Positions 33,879 to 43,347 are shown, counted from the first letter of the stretch. The stretch is 64,000 bases of DNA from JADFQT01 sp965216025 (GCA_965216025.1 CBDCEX010000011.1:62001-126000), one strand, 5' to 3'. Notes: generated by a model not told the origin, from the letters alone. Translations and numbers: made by a program.

Positions 33879-34377
33879 ACTCGTTTCCGTGCACCTAAAC
33901 CGTCACCATTAGCGCCGCCCGGTTGTTGCGTTATGGCTTTTGCGAGCCAGTCATCGAACAGGACGGTATGCGTATATTTTGGGTCCGGTGTGGGTTTGGG
34001 GTAAGGGTGATAGCCCCCAGGCGAGCCTGGTGCTAGCACCAGGTTCCCACCCTGGGACACCTACCGGCCGTGGGACTTCTACTGCCGGAAGGAGCCAGCG
34101 GACCCGACGGCATTGGGACGTTGGCAGGCCGGCTTGAAGCCGATCGGATTGTTCAGCCGATTGTTTAATGCAGCGCGGTGATGGGAAAAGCAGGGGTAGA
34201 GTCGGCTGGCAGAACCAGCAGCCGCAGGGCCTGGGCCCAGGCCCTTGGCTGATGAACCCACGACACCCTGGGTCAGCTCAAGAAATTACCCCGGCGCCAG
34301 CCGGGGGATACCGGTAGACCAAGCAGGAGGACCGCCCCAAACAGTCAATGGCTGGGCGGTGGCTGGTGAGCGGCTTT
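33879..34377. other. Intergenic region with a perfect 18-bp palindrome
   Basis: About 500 bp without a convincing gene. CCTGGTGCTAGCACCAGG at 34026-34043 is a perfect palindrome. Several Pro/Gly-rich open frames on both strands look like chance GC-rich frames. Confidence 0.4.
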
Positions 34378-35127
34378 TTAGCTTGAGGAGGGGGATTTAC
34401 CGTTGCTGGAGGTGAGGGAGCGGGGGGCGTCGACTAACAAGGGCTGCAACTGGGCTAGGCTCTCAATCCGGGCGCAATCTTCAACATCCTGATGCCAGCC
34501 GCCCCGGTCTAGCAGCACCGGATGGATACCCACGCCCCGGGCACCCAGCACGTCGGAGCGGTGCTGGTCACCCACGTGCACCACCTCGCCGGGAGCGACC
34601 GCGGCCTTCTCCAAGGCGGCCAGGAACACCGCGGCATGGGGCTTTTCGGCACCCACCTCGGCCGAACTGATGTAGAAATCCAGGTAGGGAGCGAGCCCGA
34701 GACTCTGGCACAACTCCGATATGTCCCGCCGCAGATTCGTTAGCACTGCCAGCCGGTATCCGTGCTGGTGAAGTTCTGATAACGCGGGTATAACATCGTC
34801 GTAAGGAATGAAATCCTTGGGTACTGCAATGGCCAGCTTCCAGATTTGAGCCGCCAGGTCCAACGAGACCGGAATCCCGGCGTTTTCCAGAATCATTTGC
34901 TCATAGTGAGCGAAAAACTCAGTCCTTTCTCCCTCCGAGCGTTCCGCCAGAGGCCGGATTTCATTCTCCCGGTTGAAATAGACGTCGGCTACGGCGTACC
35001 CTCGATCGATGCCTTCTTCGGAAACGTTTAACCCCAATTCGCGGCAGGACGCCTGCTGAATTTGATCCAGCGGCGGCCAGAACTGGACCAGAGTGTTGTA
35101 AAAATCGAGGAAGATAGCTTTGATCAT
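34378..35127 (-). CDS. HAD-superfamily hydrolase (subfamily IA)
   Basis: A 249-residue protein starting 'MIKAIFLDFYNTLV' with nucleophile D8 and acid at position 10 replaced by Tyr (DFYNT instead of DxDxT); the same D-F-Y-x-T variant occurs in several IA members. A helical C1 cap lies at about 15-100. 'LAVLTNLRRD' is motif II, 'VGAEKPHAAVF' gives the motif III Lys and 'VVHVGDQHRSDVLGARG' the motif IV metal-binding acids. The family acts on phosphoesters or haloacids; YjjG-type nucleotidases and 2-haloacid dehalogenases are near relatives. The C-terminal ~25 residues are Ser-rich and probably unstructured. Confidence 0.85.
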   Translation of the reverse strand: MIKAIFLDFYNTLVQFWPPLDQIQQASCRELGLNVSEEGIDRGYAVADVYFNRENEIRPLAERSEGERTEFFAHYEQMILENAGIPVSLDLAAQIWKLAIAVPKDFIPYDDVIPALSELHQHGYRLAVLTNLRRDISELCQSLGLAPYLDFYISSAEVGAEKPHAAVFLAALEKAAVAPGEVVHVGDQHRSDVLGARGVGIHPVLLDRGGWHQDVEDCARIESLAQLQPLLVDAPRSLTSSNGKSPSSS

Positions 35128-35484
35128 CTAACGCGCCGTACTTGAGGATAGCGAGGATGATGGCCTAGGACCTTCGGACACGCCTGGGCCCCAGAGCTTG
35201 CGAATTCTAACATACCCGGACCGGCTTGTGAATCCTGCTCGGCCGCCTGGTCAGCCGCCTGGTCAGCCGCCTGGTCAGCCGAACGATGTCTCCCATCGCC
35301 GGGGAGGCGGTTAGTCATTCTCCCGCAGAGGAGCAGAAGAAGCTCCGCCAGCTTGCTTCAGTCCGCCGGTGCGGGTATGCTGGGAATCGCCAAGCAACTG
35401 AAATCCGCTTAGCTATTACGGGCGTTTTTCCGTCCCACAAATTCCGGTCCCGAAAACCTCGCTCAGCAAAGGGAGTGATGGAAT
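35128..35484. other. Intergenic region with a 12-bp tandem repeat
   Basis: Three to three and a half copies of GCCGCCTGGTCA lie at about 35242-35282. The rest is non-coding between the divergent HAD and rpiB genes. A promoter for each should lie here, but no clear -35/-10 pair could be fixed. Confidence 0.6.
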
Positions 35485-35949
35485 ATGCGAATTGCCGTGG
35501 GAGCAGACCATGCCGGCTACGCGTTGAAGGAGCTGTTAGTGCCCTGGCTGAGGGCTTCCGGTCATGAGGTAGACGACCTGGGAGCCAAAGAGTTGGTTCC
35601 GGATGACGATTACCCGGATTTCGCCCTGCCGGTAGCCCGGGCGGTGCAGTCGGCCAGCGCGGCGCGGGGGATCATCGTGTGCGGTAGCGGCGTTGGCGCC
35701 AGCGTGATCGCCAACAAGGTGCCGGGAGTGCGGGCCGGCCTGTGTCACGACACCTATTCCAGCCACCAGGGTGTGGAACACGACGACATGAACGTGCTCT
35801 GCTTGGGGGGAAGAATCATCGGCGAGGAGCTGTCCAAGGAGGTCGTAAAATCATTCCTGGAGGCCAATTTTATTCCTGAGCCTCGGTTTCAGCGACGCTT
35901 GAACAAGCTCCTAGACATAGAAAAGAGCTATCAGGCTGGGCCAGCCTAA
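35485..35949 (+). CDS. rpiB: Ribose-5-phosphate isomerase B
   Basis: The 154-residue product begins 'MRIAVGADHAGYALKE' with D8-H9 of the RpiB/LacAB active site. 'IIVCGSGVGASVIANK' carries C66, the proposed catalytic base, and the phosphate-binding glycine loop; 'EHDDMNVLCLGGRIIG' is also conserved. It interconverts ribose 5-phosphate and ribulose 5-phosphate in the pentose phosphate pathway. GGGAG lies 7-11 bases before the ATG. It stands alone between a divergent HAD gene and the convergent otsB. Confidence 0.96.
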   Translation: MRIAVGADHAGYALKELLVPWLRASGHEVDDLGAKELVPDDDYPDFALPVARAVQSASAARGIIVCGSGVGASVIANKVPGVRAGLCHDTYSSHQGVEHDDMNVLCLGGRIIGEELSKEVVKSFLEANFIPEPRFQRRLNKLLDIEKSYQAGPA

Positions 35950-36005
35950 CCCGCGACGGGAATACACGAGGGACGAATTGATTTCGTCAGGGTTCGGCCC
36001 AGGGC

Positions 36006-36788
36006 TTAAGGTTGGAGCAGCAACCCCAGGGTCTCAGCAACCTCCTGGGGAGAATCCAGCCGGTACTCAGCCCTGGTGGGCTGGCCCGCCGGCCCAACCA
36101 AGACCGCAACCCCGCCTGACTGTTGCACTGCCGCAAAAGCGTCTTCGTCGGTGAAGTCATCGCCGAAAAAGGCAGTGAGTTGGGCCTTCGGATGCGCCGC
36201 CTGTATTTGGGAGATGGCGCGGCCCTTTCCCCAATCCAGATTGGGCCGCACCTCCAACACCTGCTTCCCCCTGGTGACCTTTACTAAACCGGATTCCGCC
36301 GCGGTAGCCACCGCTTTATGGAACCCTTCTTCCACCTGAGGGACAATTTCCAAAGGAGTCTGGCGATAATGCAGGCTCAAGCTCAATCCTTTGTTTTCAC
36401 CGATAACCCCCGGATACGACTCCAGCGCTAACTCCAATTCCTGATAAATCAGGCCCATCTCTTCCATCAGGCGGCTAGCCTCCGGATGCAAGAAATCCAG
36501 CCCATTTCCCTGGATCTCCAAGCCGTGGTTGCCTGCGTAAATCAGACCATCAAGACCCACCCGATCCCGCAGGTCCACCAGGCTCCGGCCGCTGACAATT
36601 CCCAGCACATACCTATGGTCTGATTGCGCTTCTAGGAGCAAATCCCTAGTTTCGGCGGGCAATACTGCCAATTCTGGGCGAGCGACGATTGGGCTCAGGG
36701 TTCCATCGAAATCAAAGAGCAAGAGGGAAACATCCGCCCGGCGGAACCGCTGGCTAACGTTGGGCCAAACGTTGAGTAGGTGGGGCAT
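36006..36788 (-). CDS. otsB: Trehalose-6-phosphate phosphatase
   Basis: A 260-residue HAD-IIB phosphatase. 'LLLFDFDGTLSPIVARPE' holds the DxDGT nucleophile motif, 'YVLGIVSGRSL' motif II, 'YAGNHGLEI' the cap-domain motif typical of OtsB, 'LDWGKGRAI' motif III Lys and 'AFFGDDFTDEDAF' the metal-binding acids. It removes phosphate from trehalose 6-phosphate. It is 21 bp downstream of otsA in the same operon, so the pair makes trehalose, a compatible solute, in the cytoplasm. Confidence 0.95.
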   Translation of the reverse strand: MPHLLNVWPNVSQRFRRADVSLLLFDFDGTLSPIVARPELAVLPAETRDLLLEAQSDHRYVLGIVSGRSLVDLRDRVGLDGLIYAGNHGLEIQGNGLDFLHPEASRLMEEMGLIYQELELALESYPGVIGENKGLSLSLHYRQTPLEIVPQVEEGFHKAVATAAESGLVKVTRGKQVLEVRPNLDWGKGRAISQIQAAHPKAQLTAFFGDDFTDEDAFAAVQQSGGVAVLVGPAGQPTRAEYRLDSPQEVAETLGLLLQP

Positions 36789-36809
36789 GGATTAAAGGCG
36801 GAAAAAGGG

Positions 36810-38330
36810 TCAACGACCGGAGGAAAGGAGCGGCCTTTCCGACCTGGCGCCGACCCGGGGGGCTCCCTGGATTAGCTCCAGCAGCAACCGGGCGGCCCAT
36901 TTATAAAGGTTGTTTTCCCGTACCACCGAACGCATGTGAATCATCCGCGCCCGGCGCTCGTGCCGGGGCATGGTCAGCGCGTCGTGAATCGCCTCAGCGA
37001 AATCCTCGGCGGCGTAGGGGTTCACGATCAGGGCTTCGGTCAGCTCGAGAGCCGCGCCGGTGAAGGGACTCAGTATCAGCACGCCATCCTCGTCAAACCG
37101 GCTGGCCACATACTCCTTGGCCACCAGGTTCATGCCGTCATGGAGGGAGCTGACGACGCAGAATTGGGACATCCGTCGGAGGGCCATCAACGTGACGCTG
37201 GGCAGGTCGTTGGGGAGATATATAATCGGCCGCCAGGCCCCCCGAGAGAAGCGGCTGTTAATCTCATCTACTGTTTCTTCCAGCTGTTCCGAAAGCTGCT
37301 GATAAGCGTCGATATCGCTGCGGCTCACCACCCCAGCCTGAATGAACACCATTCTACCCAGGTATTCCGGATGTTCTTCCAGGAAACGGCCAATGGCGCG
37401 AATCCGGTGGGGGATACCCTTGGTGTAGTCGATGCGGTCGATGCCCATGCCGACCAACATCCCGTCCAGCCCCATTTCCTCCGCCAGGCGTTCCATCTCA
37501 TCCTCTACTTCCTGGCTTTGAGCTTCCTGGCAGATGCTCTCAAAATCCACGCTGATGGGGAAGGGGCGCACCCGGGTCGAAGTGCCCCGGTAATTGATCA
37601 GACCGTAATCCCGATTTATCTGAGGGTCCAACCCGGCCTGGACCGTGTCAATAAAGTTGCCGGTGTGCTCGTCGATGTGGAACCCCAGCAGGTCGTTGCC
37701 CAGCAGGCCGTCTAAAATCTCATCCTGCCAGGGGCAAATGCGAAAAACCTCCGGTGTGGGCCAGGGGATGTGCCAGAACTGTCCGGAAACTACATCGGCT
37801 CCGGCCTCTCGGAGCAGGCGGGGAAGAAGGGCCAAATGATAGTCCTGGGTCAAAACTACCGCCGGCTCGTCGCCTATCTCATCCAGGACTTCCCTGGCGA
37901 AGAGCTGGTTTACCGCGCGATACGTCTCCCAATCTCCGCTGTCAAACACCGGTTCGGTGTAGGCGTTGTGGCAGAGGGGCCAGAGAGCCTGGTTGGAAAA
38001 TCCATAGTAGTAGCCCCGCTCCTCCTCTTCCGTTAGCCACAACAGGCGCATTGCGTAGGAAGGGTCGTCCGGGGGAACCATCACTCGATTGCCCGACTCC
38101 ACCACCAGCCTATCCCCGGTCCCGGCGCCGTGAGCGACCCAGGTGCCGCCGCAGGCCTGCATCATGGGGTCCAATGCGGCGATCAGGCCACCGGATGGGA
38201 CCACCGGGCGGATCTGGCCATCGACTAGCTGATGTTGGTAGGGTTGCCGGTTGGAGACGATTATCAGGTGGTGTTTACCTATCTGGTTTCGCACCAGACG
38301 TTGCAAGTCTTCCTTGGTATACATGGGCAC
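36810..38330 (-). CDS. otsA: Trehalose-6-phosphate synthase (GT20)
   Basis: A 506-residue retaining glycosyltransferase. 'PSGGLIAALDPMMQ' supplies the N-terminal donor loop, 'TQDYHLALLPRLL' and 'FWHIPWPTPEVFRICPW' the acceptor site, 'GMGIDRIDYTKGIPHR' the R/K phosphate-binding pair, and 'SLHDGMNLVAKEYVASR' the nucleotide-sugar site. It joins glucose from UDP- or GDP-glucose to glucose 6-phosphate. The ATG at 38330 is preceded by GGAGGG 6-7 bases upstream. Co-oriented with otsB. Confidence 0.96.
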   Translation of the reverse strand: MPMYTKEDLQRLVRNQIGKHHLIIVSNRQPYQHQLVDGQIRPVVPSGGLIAALDPMMQACGGTWVAHGAGTGDRLVVESGNRVMVPPDDPSYAMRLLWLTEEEERGYYYGFSNQALWPLCHNAYTEPVFDSGDWETYRAVNQLFAREVLDEIGDEPAVVLTQDYHLALLPRLLREAGADVVSGQFWHIPWPTPEVFRICPWQDEILDGLLGNDLLGFHIDEHTGNFIDTVQAGLDPQINRDYGLINYRGTSTRVRPFPISVDFESICQEAQSQEVEDEMERLAEEMGLDGMLVGMGIDRIDYTKGIPHRIRAIGRFLEEHPEYLGRMVFIQAGVVSRSDIDAYQQLSEQLEETVDEINSRFSRGAWRPIIYLPNDLPSVTLMALRRMSQFCVVSSLHDGMNLVAKEYVASRFDEDGVLILSPFTGAALELTEALIVNPYAAEDFAEAIHDALTMPRHERRARMIHMRSVVRENNLYKWAARLLLELIQGAPRVGARSERPLLSSGR

Positions 38331-38939
38331 CCTCCTTAGCCACGGTCAGAAAACCCCTCGGGTAAATCTTCCGACCTACCAGGCGTAACCCCTCGCCATC
38401 GGTCCCTGCCCGGATATCCGGTATTCATCTCTTTCTTGCTGGCAATCGGCTGGTGGACCCGTACTGCCAACAGCTAGCTGACACTTACCGACGCTTGCAC
38501 CTAGGCCCAGAACGAGCCTGGGCTGACGGGTAGCGCAGAATTGCCGTTATCACTGGATTAACGCCGTCGACTCTGGTGGGAATTCCGGGGCTGATAACAA
38601 GAGCGGGACTGGGATTTACTAATGAGCTGCCCGCAACGTTTCCGAGGGCATAGTGGCCAGGTGACGGTGAATTTTCATGAAAGGCTATTCGCATTCTGAC
38701 ATATTTACTATCGCCGGTCAAACTGGCGGGGCTAATTGGATGAGCCCGTAGCCGCCAAAATCGCTTGAGCCACGGGTTCCGGCAGGAACCTGCCCGCTCT
38801 GTCAGATAAATTGACAGACCCCCGGTCAGTGAGTAGGATAGCGTAAGAATCCCTATCTGGTCGCTTGGGATAAACCAAGCGAAGTAGCCCGGTAACCCAA
38901 TGTCGATAACCCCACATATGAAAAACTTAGGAGGGGCTC
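38331..38939. other. Divergent intergenic region between otsA and the alpha/beta hydrolase
   Basis: About 600 bp with no recognisable gene, tRNA or riboswitch. Short open frames on the minus strand lack family features. AGGAGG at 38927-38934 is the ribosome-binding site of the hydrolase. Inverted CTGTCAGATAAATTGACAG (38797-38816) can form a small hairpin. Confidence 0.4.
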
Positions 38940-39734
38940 ATGTTCGTTAGGAGAGATCTCACCGACACCGTCCCAACCCGGGACGGAAACATGCATTATG
39001 TCAAGCAAGGAAGCGGTTTTCCTCTGGTAATGCTCCATCCCTTAGGCACCTCTACCTGGGCGTGGCACGCGGTAATCAACTCTTTGAGCCAGCACTTCAC
39101 CTGTTACGCCTTTGACATGTTGGGGCACGGCGAATCGGATAAACCGACCCGTCACTTCAATATGCCGGATTACGCCCAGGCGCTGGACGACGCCTGCCAG
39201 CTGCTGAATATCCACCGGGGGCACTACCTGGGCAACTCGGTGGGCGCCTGCCTGGCCACTGAAATGGCCGCCAGCTTCCCGAACCGGATGGACAAGCTGG
39301 TTCTGGTGGGATGCCCGGTATGGGACCCCCTTACTGCCGCCCAGCGTATCAAGGACTCGGCGGATGATTACAAACGTGATGGTACGCCCAAGCTCCGGAC
39401 CTTGGCGGGATTGAAGCAGCGGACCACCTTTGCCAATCCCCGCAAGGAATGGGTGGACGCCACTAATGAAACCCGGGCCCAGGCCGGAGTTTGGGTTAAG
39501 AACCTAAGCCATGCTCTGGCCCATTACGACATCAGGGCACGGCTACCCATGATCCAATGCCGGGCTACCCTGGTGATGTACGGCGAGCAGGACCGGCTCC
39601 GCGAGGGCGAGAACCTGCTGTACAACAACATTGCCAACGCCACCAAGACCATTCTACCCGGTCTGGGGCACATCCCTCAGATTGAAGATCCGGAAGCCTT
39701 CGTCGGCGCCCTGCTGGACTTCCTGAAACCCTAA
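38940..39734 (+). CDS. Alpha/beta hydrolase
   Basis: A 264-residue alpha/beta-hydrolase fold enzyme. 'LVMLHPLGTSTWAW' gives the oxyanion-hole loop, 'YLGNSVGACLA' the nucleophile elbow with S100, 'YGEQDRL' the acid D219 and 'GLGHIPQIE' the catalytic H245. It resembles C-C bond hydrolases and lactonases of the MhpC/PcaD type, but the substrate cannot be inferred. The ATG at 38940 has a strong AGGAGG. A clear intrinsic terminator follows 40 bp after the stop, so it is a single-gene unit. Confidence 0.88.
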   Translation: MFVRRDLTDTVPTRDGNMHYVKQGSGFPLVMLHPLGTSTWAWHAVINSLSQHFTCYAFDMLGHGESDKPTRHFNMPDYAQALDDACQLLNIHRGHYLGNSVGACLATEMAASFPNRMDKLVLVGCPVWDPLTAAQRIKDSADDYKRDGTPKLRTLAGLKQRTTFANPRKEWVDATNETRAQAGVWVKNLSHALAHYDIRARLPMIQCRATLVMYGEQDRLREGENLLYNNIANATKTILPGLGHIPQIEDPEAFVGALLDFLKP

Positions 39735-39773
39735 ACCGATCGGGCCTTGCCCTGAAAATCGCCTGGAAACATT

Positions 39774-39799
39774 AAGGGAGGCGCTCTGGCGCCTCCCTT
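39774..39799 (+). terminator. Rho-independent terminator of the alpha/beta hydrolase gene
   Basis: GGGAGGCGC (39776-39784) pairs perfectly with GCGCCTCCC (39789-39797) around TCTG, flanked by AA and TTT. The strong GC stem right after the gene fits a terminator, although the T-run is only three long. Confidence 0.8.
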
Positions 39800-39837
39800 T
39801 GGTTATCCTTGATGGAAGTTCTAAACTTGGGAGTTCC

Positions 39838-39883
39838 AAATCCCCCTATATCCCCCTTGGCCAAGGGGGATATAGGGGGATTT
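39838..39883. repeat. Perfect 46-bp palindrome (CCCCCTATATCCCCC family)
   Basis: The 23 bases 39838-39860 are the exact reverse complement of 39861-39883, centred on TTGGCCAA. It lies between convergent genes. A degenerate relative is at 16050-16084, so this is a dispersed palindromic repeat. Confidence 0.9.
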
Positions 39884-39898
39884 CCCTTCTGCGCATAT

Positions 39899-41026
39899 CT
39901 AATTATCCGCAGCCGCCGCCTGTGCTTTTTTGGCCTTCTGCTGGAAGTGGGGAATCACGTACTTGCCGTACAACCGCAGCGACTCCATCACTTCCTCATG
40001 GGTCACCGGTCCGACCTGAAACAGGGGCATCATTTCGTCGACCCCCATTGCCTCGTAACGCTCGATGTACTCAATGCAATCGTCGGGATTGCCGATGCAG
40101 AACCGGTCTCCCTTCTCCACCAGTTCCAGCGAGCTGGTCTCGTCCCGCCGCACCGGGTCACCTTGGGAACGCTGATAGTGGAACTGGTAGTCCTCCGGCA
40201 CCTTGGCCGGGTCGTAACCCTTCCAGACCATGGCGTCCCGCAGGCGCTGTTGGTGCCGGTACCAGTCGATTAGCTCGGCCCCCCGTTCGCGGGCCTTTTG
40301 GCGATTTTCGGCGCAGAGCCCCACGGTGTTACCGGCCACCTTCTCGTAAACCACCTGGGTTGCCGGTTGAGGGTCCTTGATCGCCTCTCGATACAGCTGG
40401 ATGATATGCTGAGCCCTTTCCGGACCGACGCTGGTCTGGGCCAGGCAACCCAGTCCCTGCTGTCCTACCTTGCGGGCGGTGTCGTCCTGGCTGCAAGCCT
40501 GCCAGATGGGCGGATGGGGCTTCTGGAAGGGCTTGGGCACCACCTCGCGGGGCGGTATCTGGAAATACTGGCCGTCGTAGGAGAACTCCTCCTGGGTCCA
40601 GGCTCCGGGTAGGATATCCAGAAACTCCTCTAACATACCGGAGACGTCCTTCAAATCCGTGCCGTAGGGCTGCATCTGGTAGGGATATCCCGAGCGGCCC
40701 AGGCCCACGTTGACCCGGCCCTTGCTGAGGATGTCCAGGGTGGCCATGCGAGAGGCTACGTGCAACGGGTGATGCAAAGGCGCCAGGGTAACAGCGATGC
40801 CCAGCCGCATCTTTTCGGTCCGCTGGCTGATGGCGGCCAGGGTAAGGTCCGGAGCACTGGAGTGGGACCACTCGGAGCGGAAATGGTGCTCGACGAACCA
40901 GACGCTCTCCATGCCCATCTCTTCGGCGTAGGAGACCTCCTCCAGCATCTCCCAATACCGCTTGGTCTCGCTTTCCGCATTCCACGGCTTGGGAACCTGT
41001 ATCTGGTAAAATAACCCTATCTGCAT
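39899..41026 (-). CDS. LLM-class flavin-dependent oxidoreductase (luciferase-like)
   Basis: Starting at the ATG of MQIGLFYQIQVPKPW (41026, GAGGAG upstream) gives 375 residues; the frame is open 21 codons further. The TIM barrel shows 'EEMGMESVWFVEHHF', 'MRLGIAVTLAPLHHPLHVA' and 'GRVNVGLGRSGYPYQM', typical of bacterial luciferase and F420- or FMN-dependent monooxygenases, and the C-terminal 'FCIGNPDDCIEYIERYEAMGVDE'. The substrate is unknown. It is the last gene of a same-strand run with the NHL protein and E1 subunits, with short gaps of about 60 bp, so a shared catabolic pathway is plausible. Confidence 0.88.
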   Translation of the reverse strand: MQIGLFYQIQVPKPWNAESETKRYWEMLEEVSYAEEMGMESVWFVEHHFRSEWSHSSAPDLTLAAISQRTEKMRLGIAVTLAPLHHPLHVASRMATLDILSKGRVNVGLGRSGYPYQMQPYGTDLKDVSGMLEEFLDILPGAWTQEEFSYDGQYFQIPPREVVPKPFQKPHPPIWQACSQDDTARKVGQQGLGCLAQTSVGPERAQHIIQLYREAIKDPQPATQVVYEKVAGNTVGLCAENRQKARERGAELIDWYRHQQRLRDAMVWKGYDPAKVPEDYQFHYQRSQGDPVRRDETSSLELVEKGDRFCIGNPDDCIEYIERYEAMGVDEMMPLFQVGPVTHEEVMESLRLYGKYVIPHFQQKAKKAQAAAADN

Positions 41027-41090
41027 CGGTTTCTCCTCTTCCGCCAAGTTTCTAAATTGATCCCGGCTTGATAGCGGGCCCGGGCCCACC

Positions 41091-41969
41091 CTAACTCTGG
41101 CGCACGCACTTGTCCACGCTCTTGTCGCCGGTCAAGGCCAGGTAGACGTCGCCCCGGGAGTCCACCCAGCTGCCGTGGGCCGAGCGACTCTCCCAGCGGG
41201 ACAGGACGTTGCCGTGCTTATCCACCACGCTGCAACGGGAGGGCTTGTCATCCACCGACCCCTCACTGATCAGGAAATCACCCTCGGCATATTCCGAAAT
41301 GTCCATGGGCCGCTGAATATCGGTCCACATCTCTTTGAATTCGCCGTTGGGTGTGAACACCTGCACCCGGTGATTCTCCCGATCGCAGACATAGACGGTG
41401 TGGGTCTCGTCCACCAGCAGGCTGTGCGGCAGGTGAAACTGGCCGGGGTCTGTTTTGCCCCAGGTGCCCCAGGACTGGAGCAGGTGGCCGCCGCTATCGA
41501 AGCGATGGATCCGAGCATTCCGGTAGCCGTCGGACACGTAGAGGTCGCCCCAGGGGCTGGGCACCATCTCGCTGGGATAGTTGAAGGGACCAGCCGGCCG
41601 GGGCACCGGATCCATGGGCTGCTCGCAGCCGGTGTCCGAGTGGACACCGTGCTCGCCCAGCATCTTGATGGGCTTGCCGTCCAGGGTGTACTGGATGCAG
41701 ACGGAGCTGTTGCGGTCGGTCAGGTATACCCGGTCATTGGCGATGTAAAAGCCGTGAGCGTAGATGAATGCGCCGTTGCCCCAGCCGTTGAGGTAATTGC
41801 CATCCCGGTCGAAGATCATCACCGGCGGGTCCTGGCGATGGAAGACATAAACCCGATCCTGGGAATCGGTGGCTACGGCGCTGACCGCTCCGAAGGACAT
41901 ACCCGCAGGCATTTTGGCCCAGTTCTCCACGTACTCATAGGTGTATTTGCCGGAACCAATTGTGGCCAT
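41091..41969 (-). CDS. NHL-repeat beta-propeller protein
   Basis: A 292-residue protein made almost wholly of NHL-type blades, each with a 'DRVYV..R....V.IFDRDGNYL..WG' pattern (about residues 30-65, 75-105, 130-165, 170-205, 215-250). 'HLPHSLLVDETHTVYVCDRENHRVQVF' region is the best blade. The repeats resemble the lyase domain of peptidyl-alpha-hydroxyglycine alpha-amidating lyase. No signal peptide is evident, so it is likely cytoplasmic. Propellers of this type can be lyases, lactonases or scaffolds; its neighbours suggest a catabolic enzyme or sensor. Confidence 0.8.
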   Translation of the reverse strand: MATIGSGKYTYEYVENWAKMPAGMSFGAVSAVATDSQDRVYVFHRQDPPVMIFDRDGNYLNGWGNGAFIYAHGFYIANDRVYLTDRNSSVCIQYTLDGKPIKMLGEHGVHSDTGCEQPMDPVPRPAGPFNYPSEMVPSPWGDLYVSDGYRNARIHRFDSGGHLLQSWGTWGKTDPGQFHLPHSLLVDETHTVYVCDRENHRVQVFTPNGEFKEMWTDIQRPMDISEYAEGDFLISEGSVDDKPSRCSVVDKHGNVLSRWESRSAHGSWVDSRGDVYLALTGDKSVDKCVRQS

Positions 41970-42028
41970 TTTGAGGTTACCTCCTGAATTTCTCTAGGGA
42001 AACCGGTTGCAGCGGACTCTTGGGCCGG

Positions 42029-43060
42029 CTATTTCCGGGACATCAGCCCCTGTACGGTTTTGATCACCCGGGAGGTGTTGGGTACGTAGTTGTCCTCAAG
42101 GGCGCGGCTATAGGGAACCGGCGTGTGGGGCGCCGTCACCCGCGAAGGCGGAGCGTCCAGATGGTCGAAAGCCTCTTCTGCCACCCGGGCGCAGATGTCT
42201 CCGGAAAGGCTGCAAATGGGCGTGTCCTCATCCACCACCACCAGGCGGTGGGTCCGCCGCACCGAGTCGATAACGTGGTCGTAATCGATGGGTGACACGC
42301 TGAGCAGGTCCACCACCTCGGCGTTGATACCGCTCTTGGCCAACTCCTCCGCGGCCTGGGTGCAGACCCAGGTCATGCGGGAGATCCCGACCAGGGTTAT
42401 GTCAGTGCCCTCTCGAACGGTGCGGGCCTTGCCCAGAGGCAGGACGTAGGGTTCCTGGGGCACCTGACAGGTCTCGCCGTAGAGACCCTTATGCTCGAAG
42501 AAGACCACCGGGTCATCGTCACGTATTGCCGCAATGAGCAGACCCTTGGCGGTGTAGGCATCGGAAGGCACCACCCCTTTCAACCCCGGTATGTGGCTGA
42601 AGATGGAATAAAAGGATTCCGAGTGCTGGGCGGCGCTGCCGAAGCCGGCCCCGATGCGGGTGAGCAGCACAAAGGGGACCTTGACCTGCCCCCCGAACAT
42701 GTAGCGCATCTTGGCGGCGTTGTTCAGCAGCTGGTCCATGCATACGCCGATGAAGTCCACGAACATAAGCTCCGCCACGGCGCGCATGCCGGTGGAAGCG
42801 GCGCCGATGGCTGTTCCGACAAAGGCGGCCTCGGAGAGGGGGGTGTCCAGGACCCTTTCCCGGCCAAATTGCTGAATCAAGCCCACGGTGGTGCGGAAGG
42901 GGCCTCCCCAGGCATCGACTATGCCCAGATGTTCCCGCCCGGCGCCACCGGCGATCTCCTCCCCCATGATGATGACGTTTTCGTCCCGCTCCATCTCCTG
43001 GCGCAGGGCCTCGTTGATCGCTTGCCGGTACTGCAACTCACGAGTGGTCGTAGTAGTCAT
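42029..43060 (-). CDS. 2-oxoacid dehydrogenase E1 component, beta subunit (AcoB/PdhB type)
   Basis: A 343-residue transketolase-like E1 beta. 'YRQAINEALRQEMERDENVIIMGEEIAGGAG' region is the classic opening, 'RVLDTPLSEAAFVGTAIGAA' holds the catalytic-site Glu, and 'GAGFGSAAQHSESFYSIFSHIPGLKGVVPS' region is conserved. With E1 alpha it binds thiamine diphosphate and decarboxylates pyruvate, a branched-chain 2-oxoacid or acetoin. No E2 or E3 gene is in the window. The gene is separated from E1 alpha by a DUF2283 gene. Confidence 0.93.
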   Translation of the reverse strand: MTTTTTRELQYRQAINEALRQEMERDENVIIMGEEIAGGAGREHLGIVDAWGGPFRTTVGLIQQFGRERVLDTPLSEAAFVGTAIGAASTGMRAVAELMFVDFIGVCMDQLLNNAAKMRYMFGGQVKVPFVLLTRIGAGFGSAAQHSESFYSIFSHIPGLKGVVPSDAYTAKGLLIAAIRDDDPVVFFEHKGLYGETCQVPQEPYVLPLGKARTVREGTDITLVGISRMTWVCTQAAEELAKSGINAEVVDLLSVSPIDYDHVIDSVRRTHRLVVVDEDTPICSLSGDICARVAEEAFDHLDAPPSRVTAPHTPVPYSRALEDNYVPNTSRVIKTVQGLMSRK

Positions 43061-43116
43061 GGATGCACAGTTCTCCTTGGCGGATGGTCTTAGATCAGGA
43101 GCAGTCTCGCTGCTAC

Positions 43117-43347
43117 CTACGGTTCGGGACTGGCGAGATTAAGCAGCCTCGCTTGTGCTGTTTCCATGAGGAAATCTCGCAGGTATATGCTCGCGTTCAA
43201 TACCTCTATGCCGATTAACTCGCCCTTCCTGTTGAGTTCGGCCGTAATGTTGGGACTCAGCTCAACACTATTGGCCTCTTTTTCCTCAGATATAACGAGG
43301 TGCAGAATATCTTCTTTTTCGAAATAGAATAGTCTAGGTCTGTTCAT
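43117..43347 (-). CDS. DUF2283 protein
   Basis: 76 residues with 'YFEKEDILHLVISEEKEANSVELSPNITAELNRKGELIGIEVLNAS' forming the short beta-rich DUF2283 fold ('YDxexDvLyi ... ..DxegrivGIEIl'). The function of the family is unknown; members are often next to toxin-antitoxin or metabolic genes. Here it lies between the two E1 subunit genes with gaps of 56 and 18 bp, in the same direction, so it is co-transcribed with them. Confidence 0.75.
   Translation of the reverse strand: MNRPRLFYFEKEDILHLVISEEKEANSVELSPNITAELNRKGELIGIEVLNASIYLRDFLMETAQARLLNLASPEP

Noticed and set aside
34026..34043. Palindrome CCTGGTGCTAGCACCAGG as a terminator
   Set aside because: No T-run on either side and no gene ending next to it.
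35124..35318. 64-residue minus-strand frame with ADQA repeats ending on the HAD start codon
   Set aside because: The repeat is a 12-bp DNA tandem repeat in non-coding DNA; composition and lack of a start context argue against a gene.
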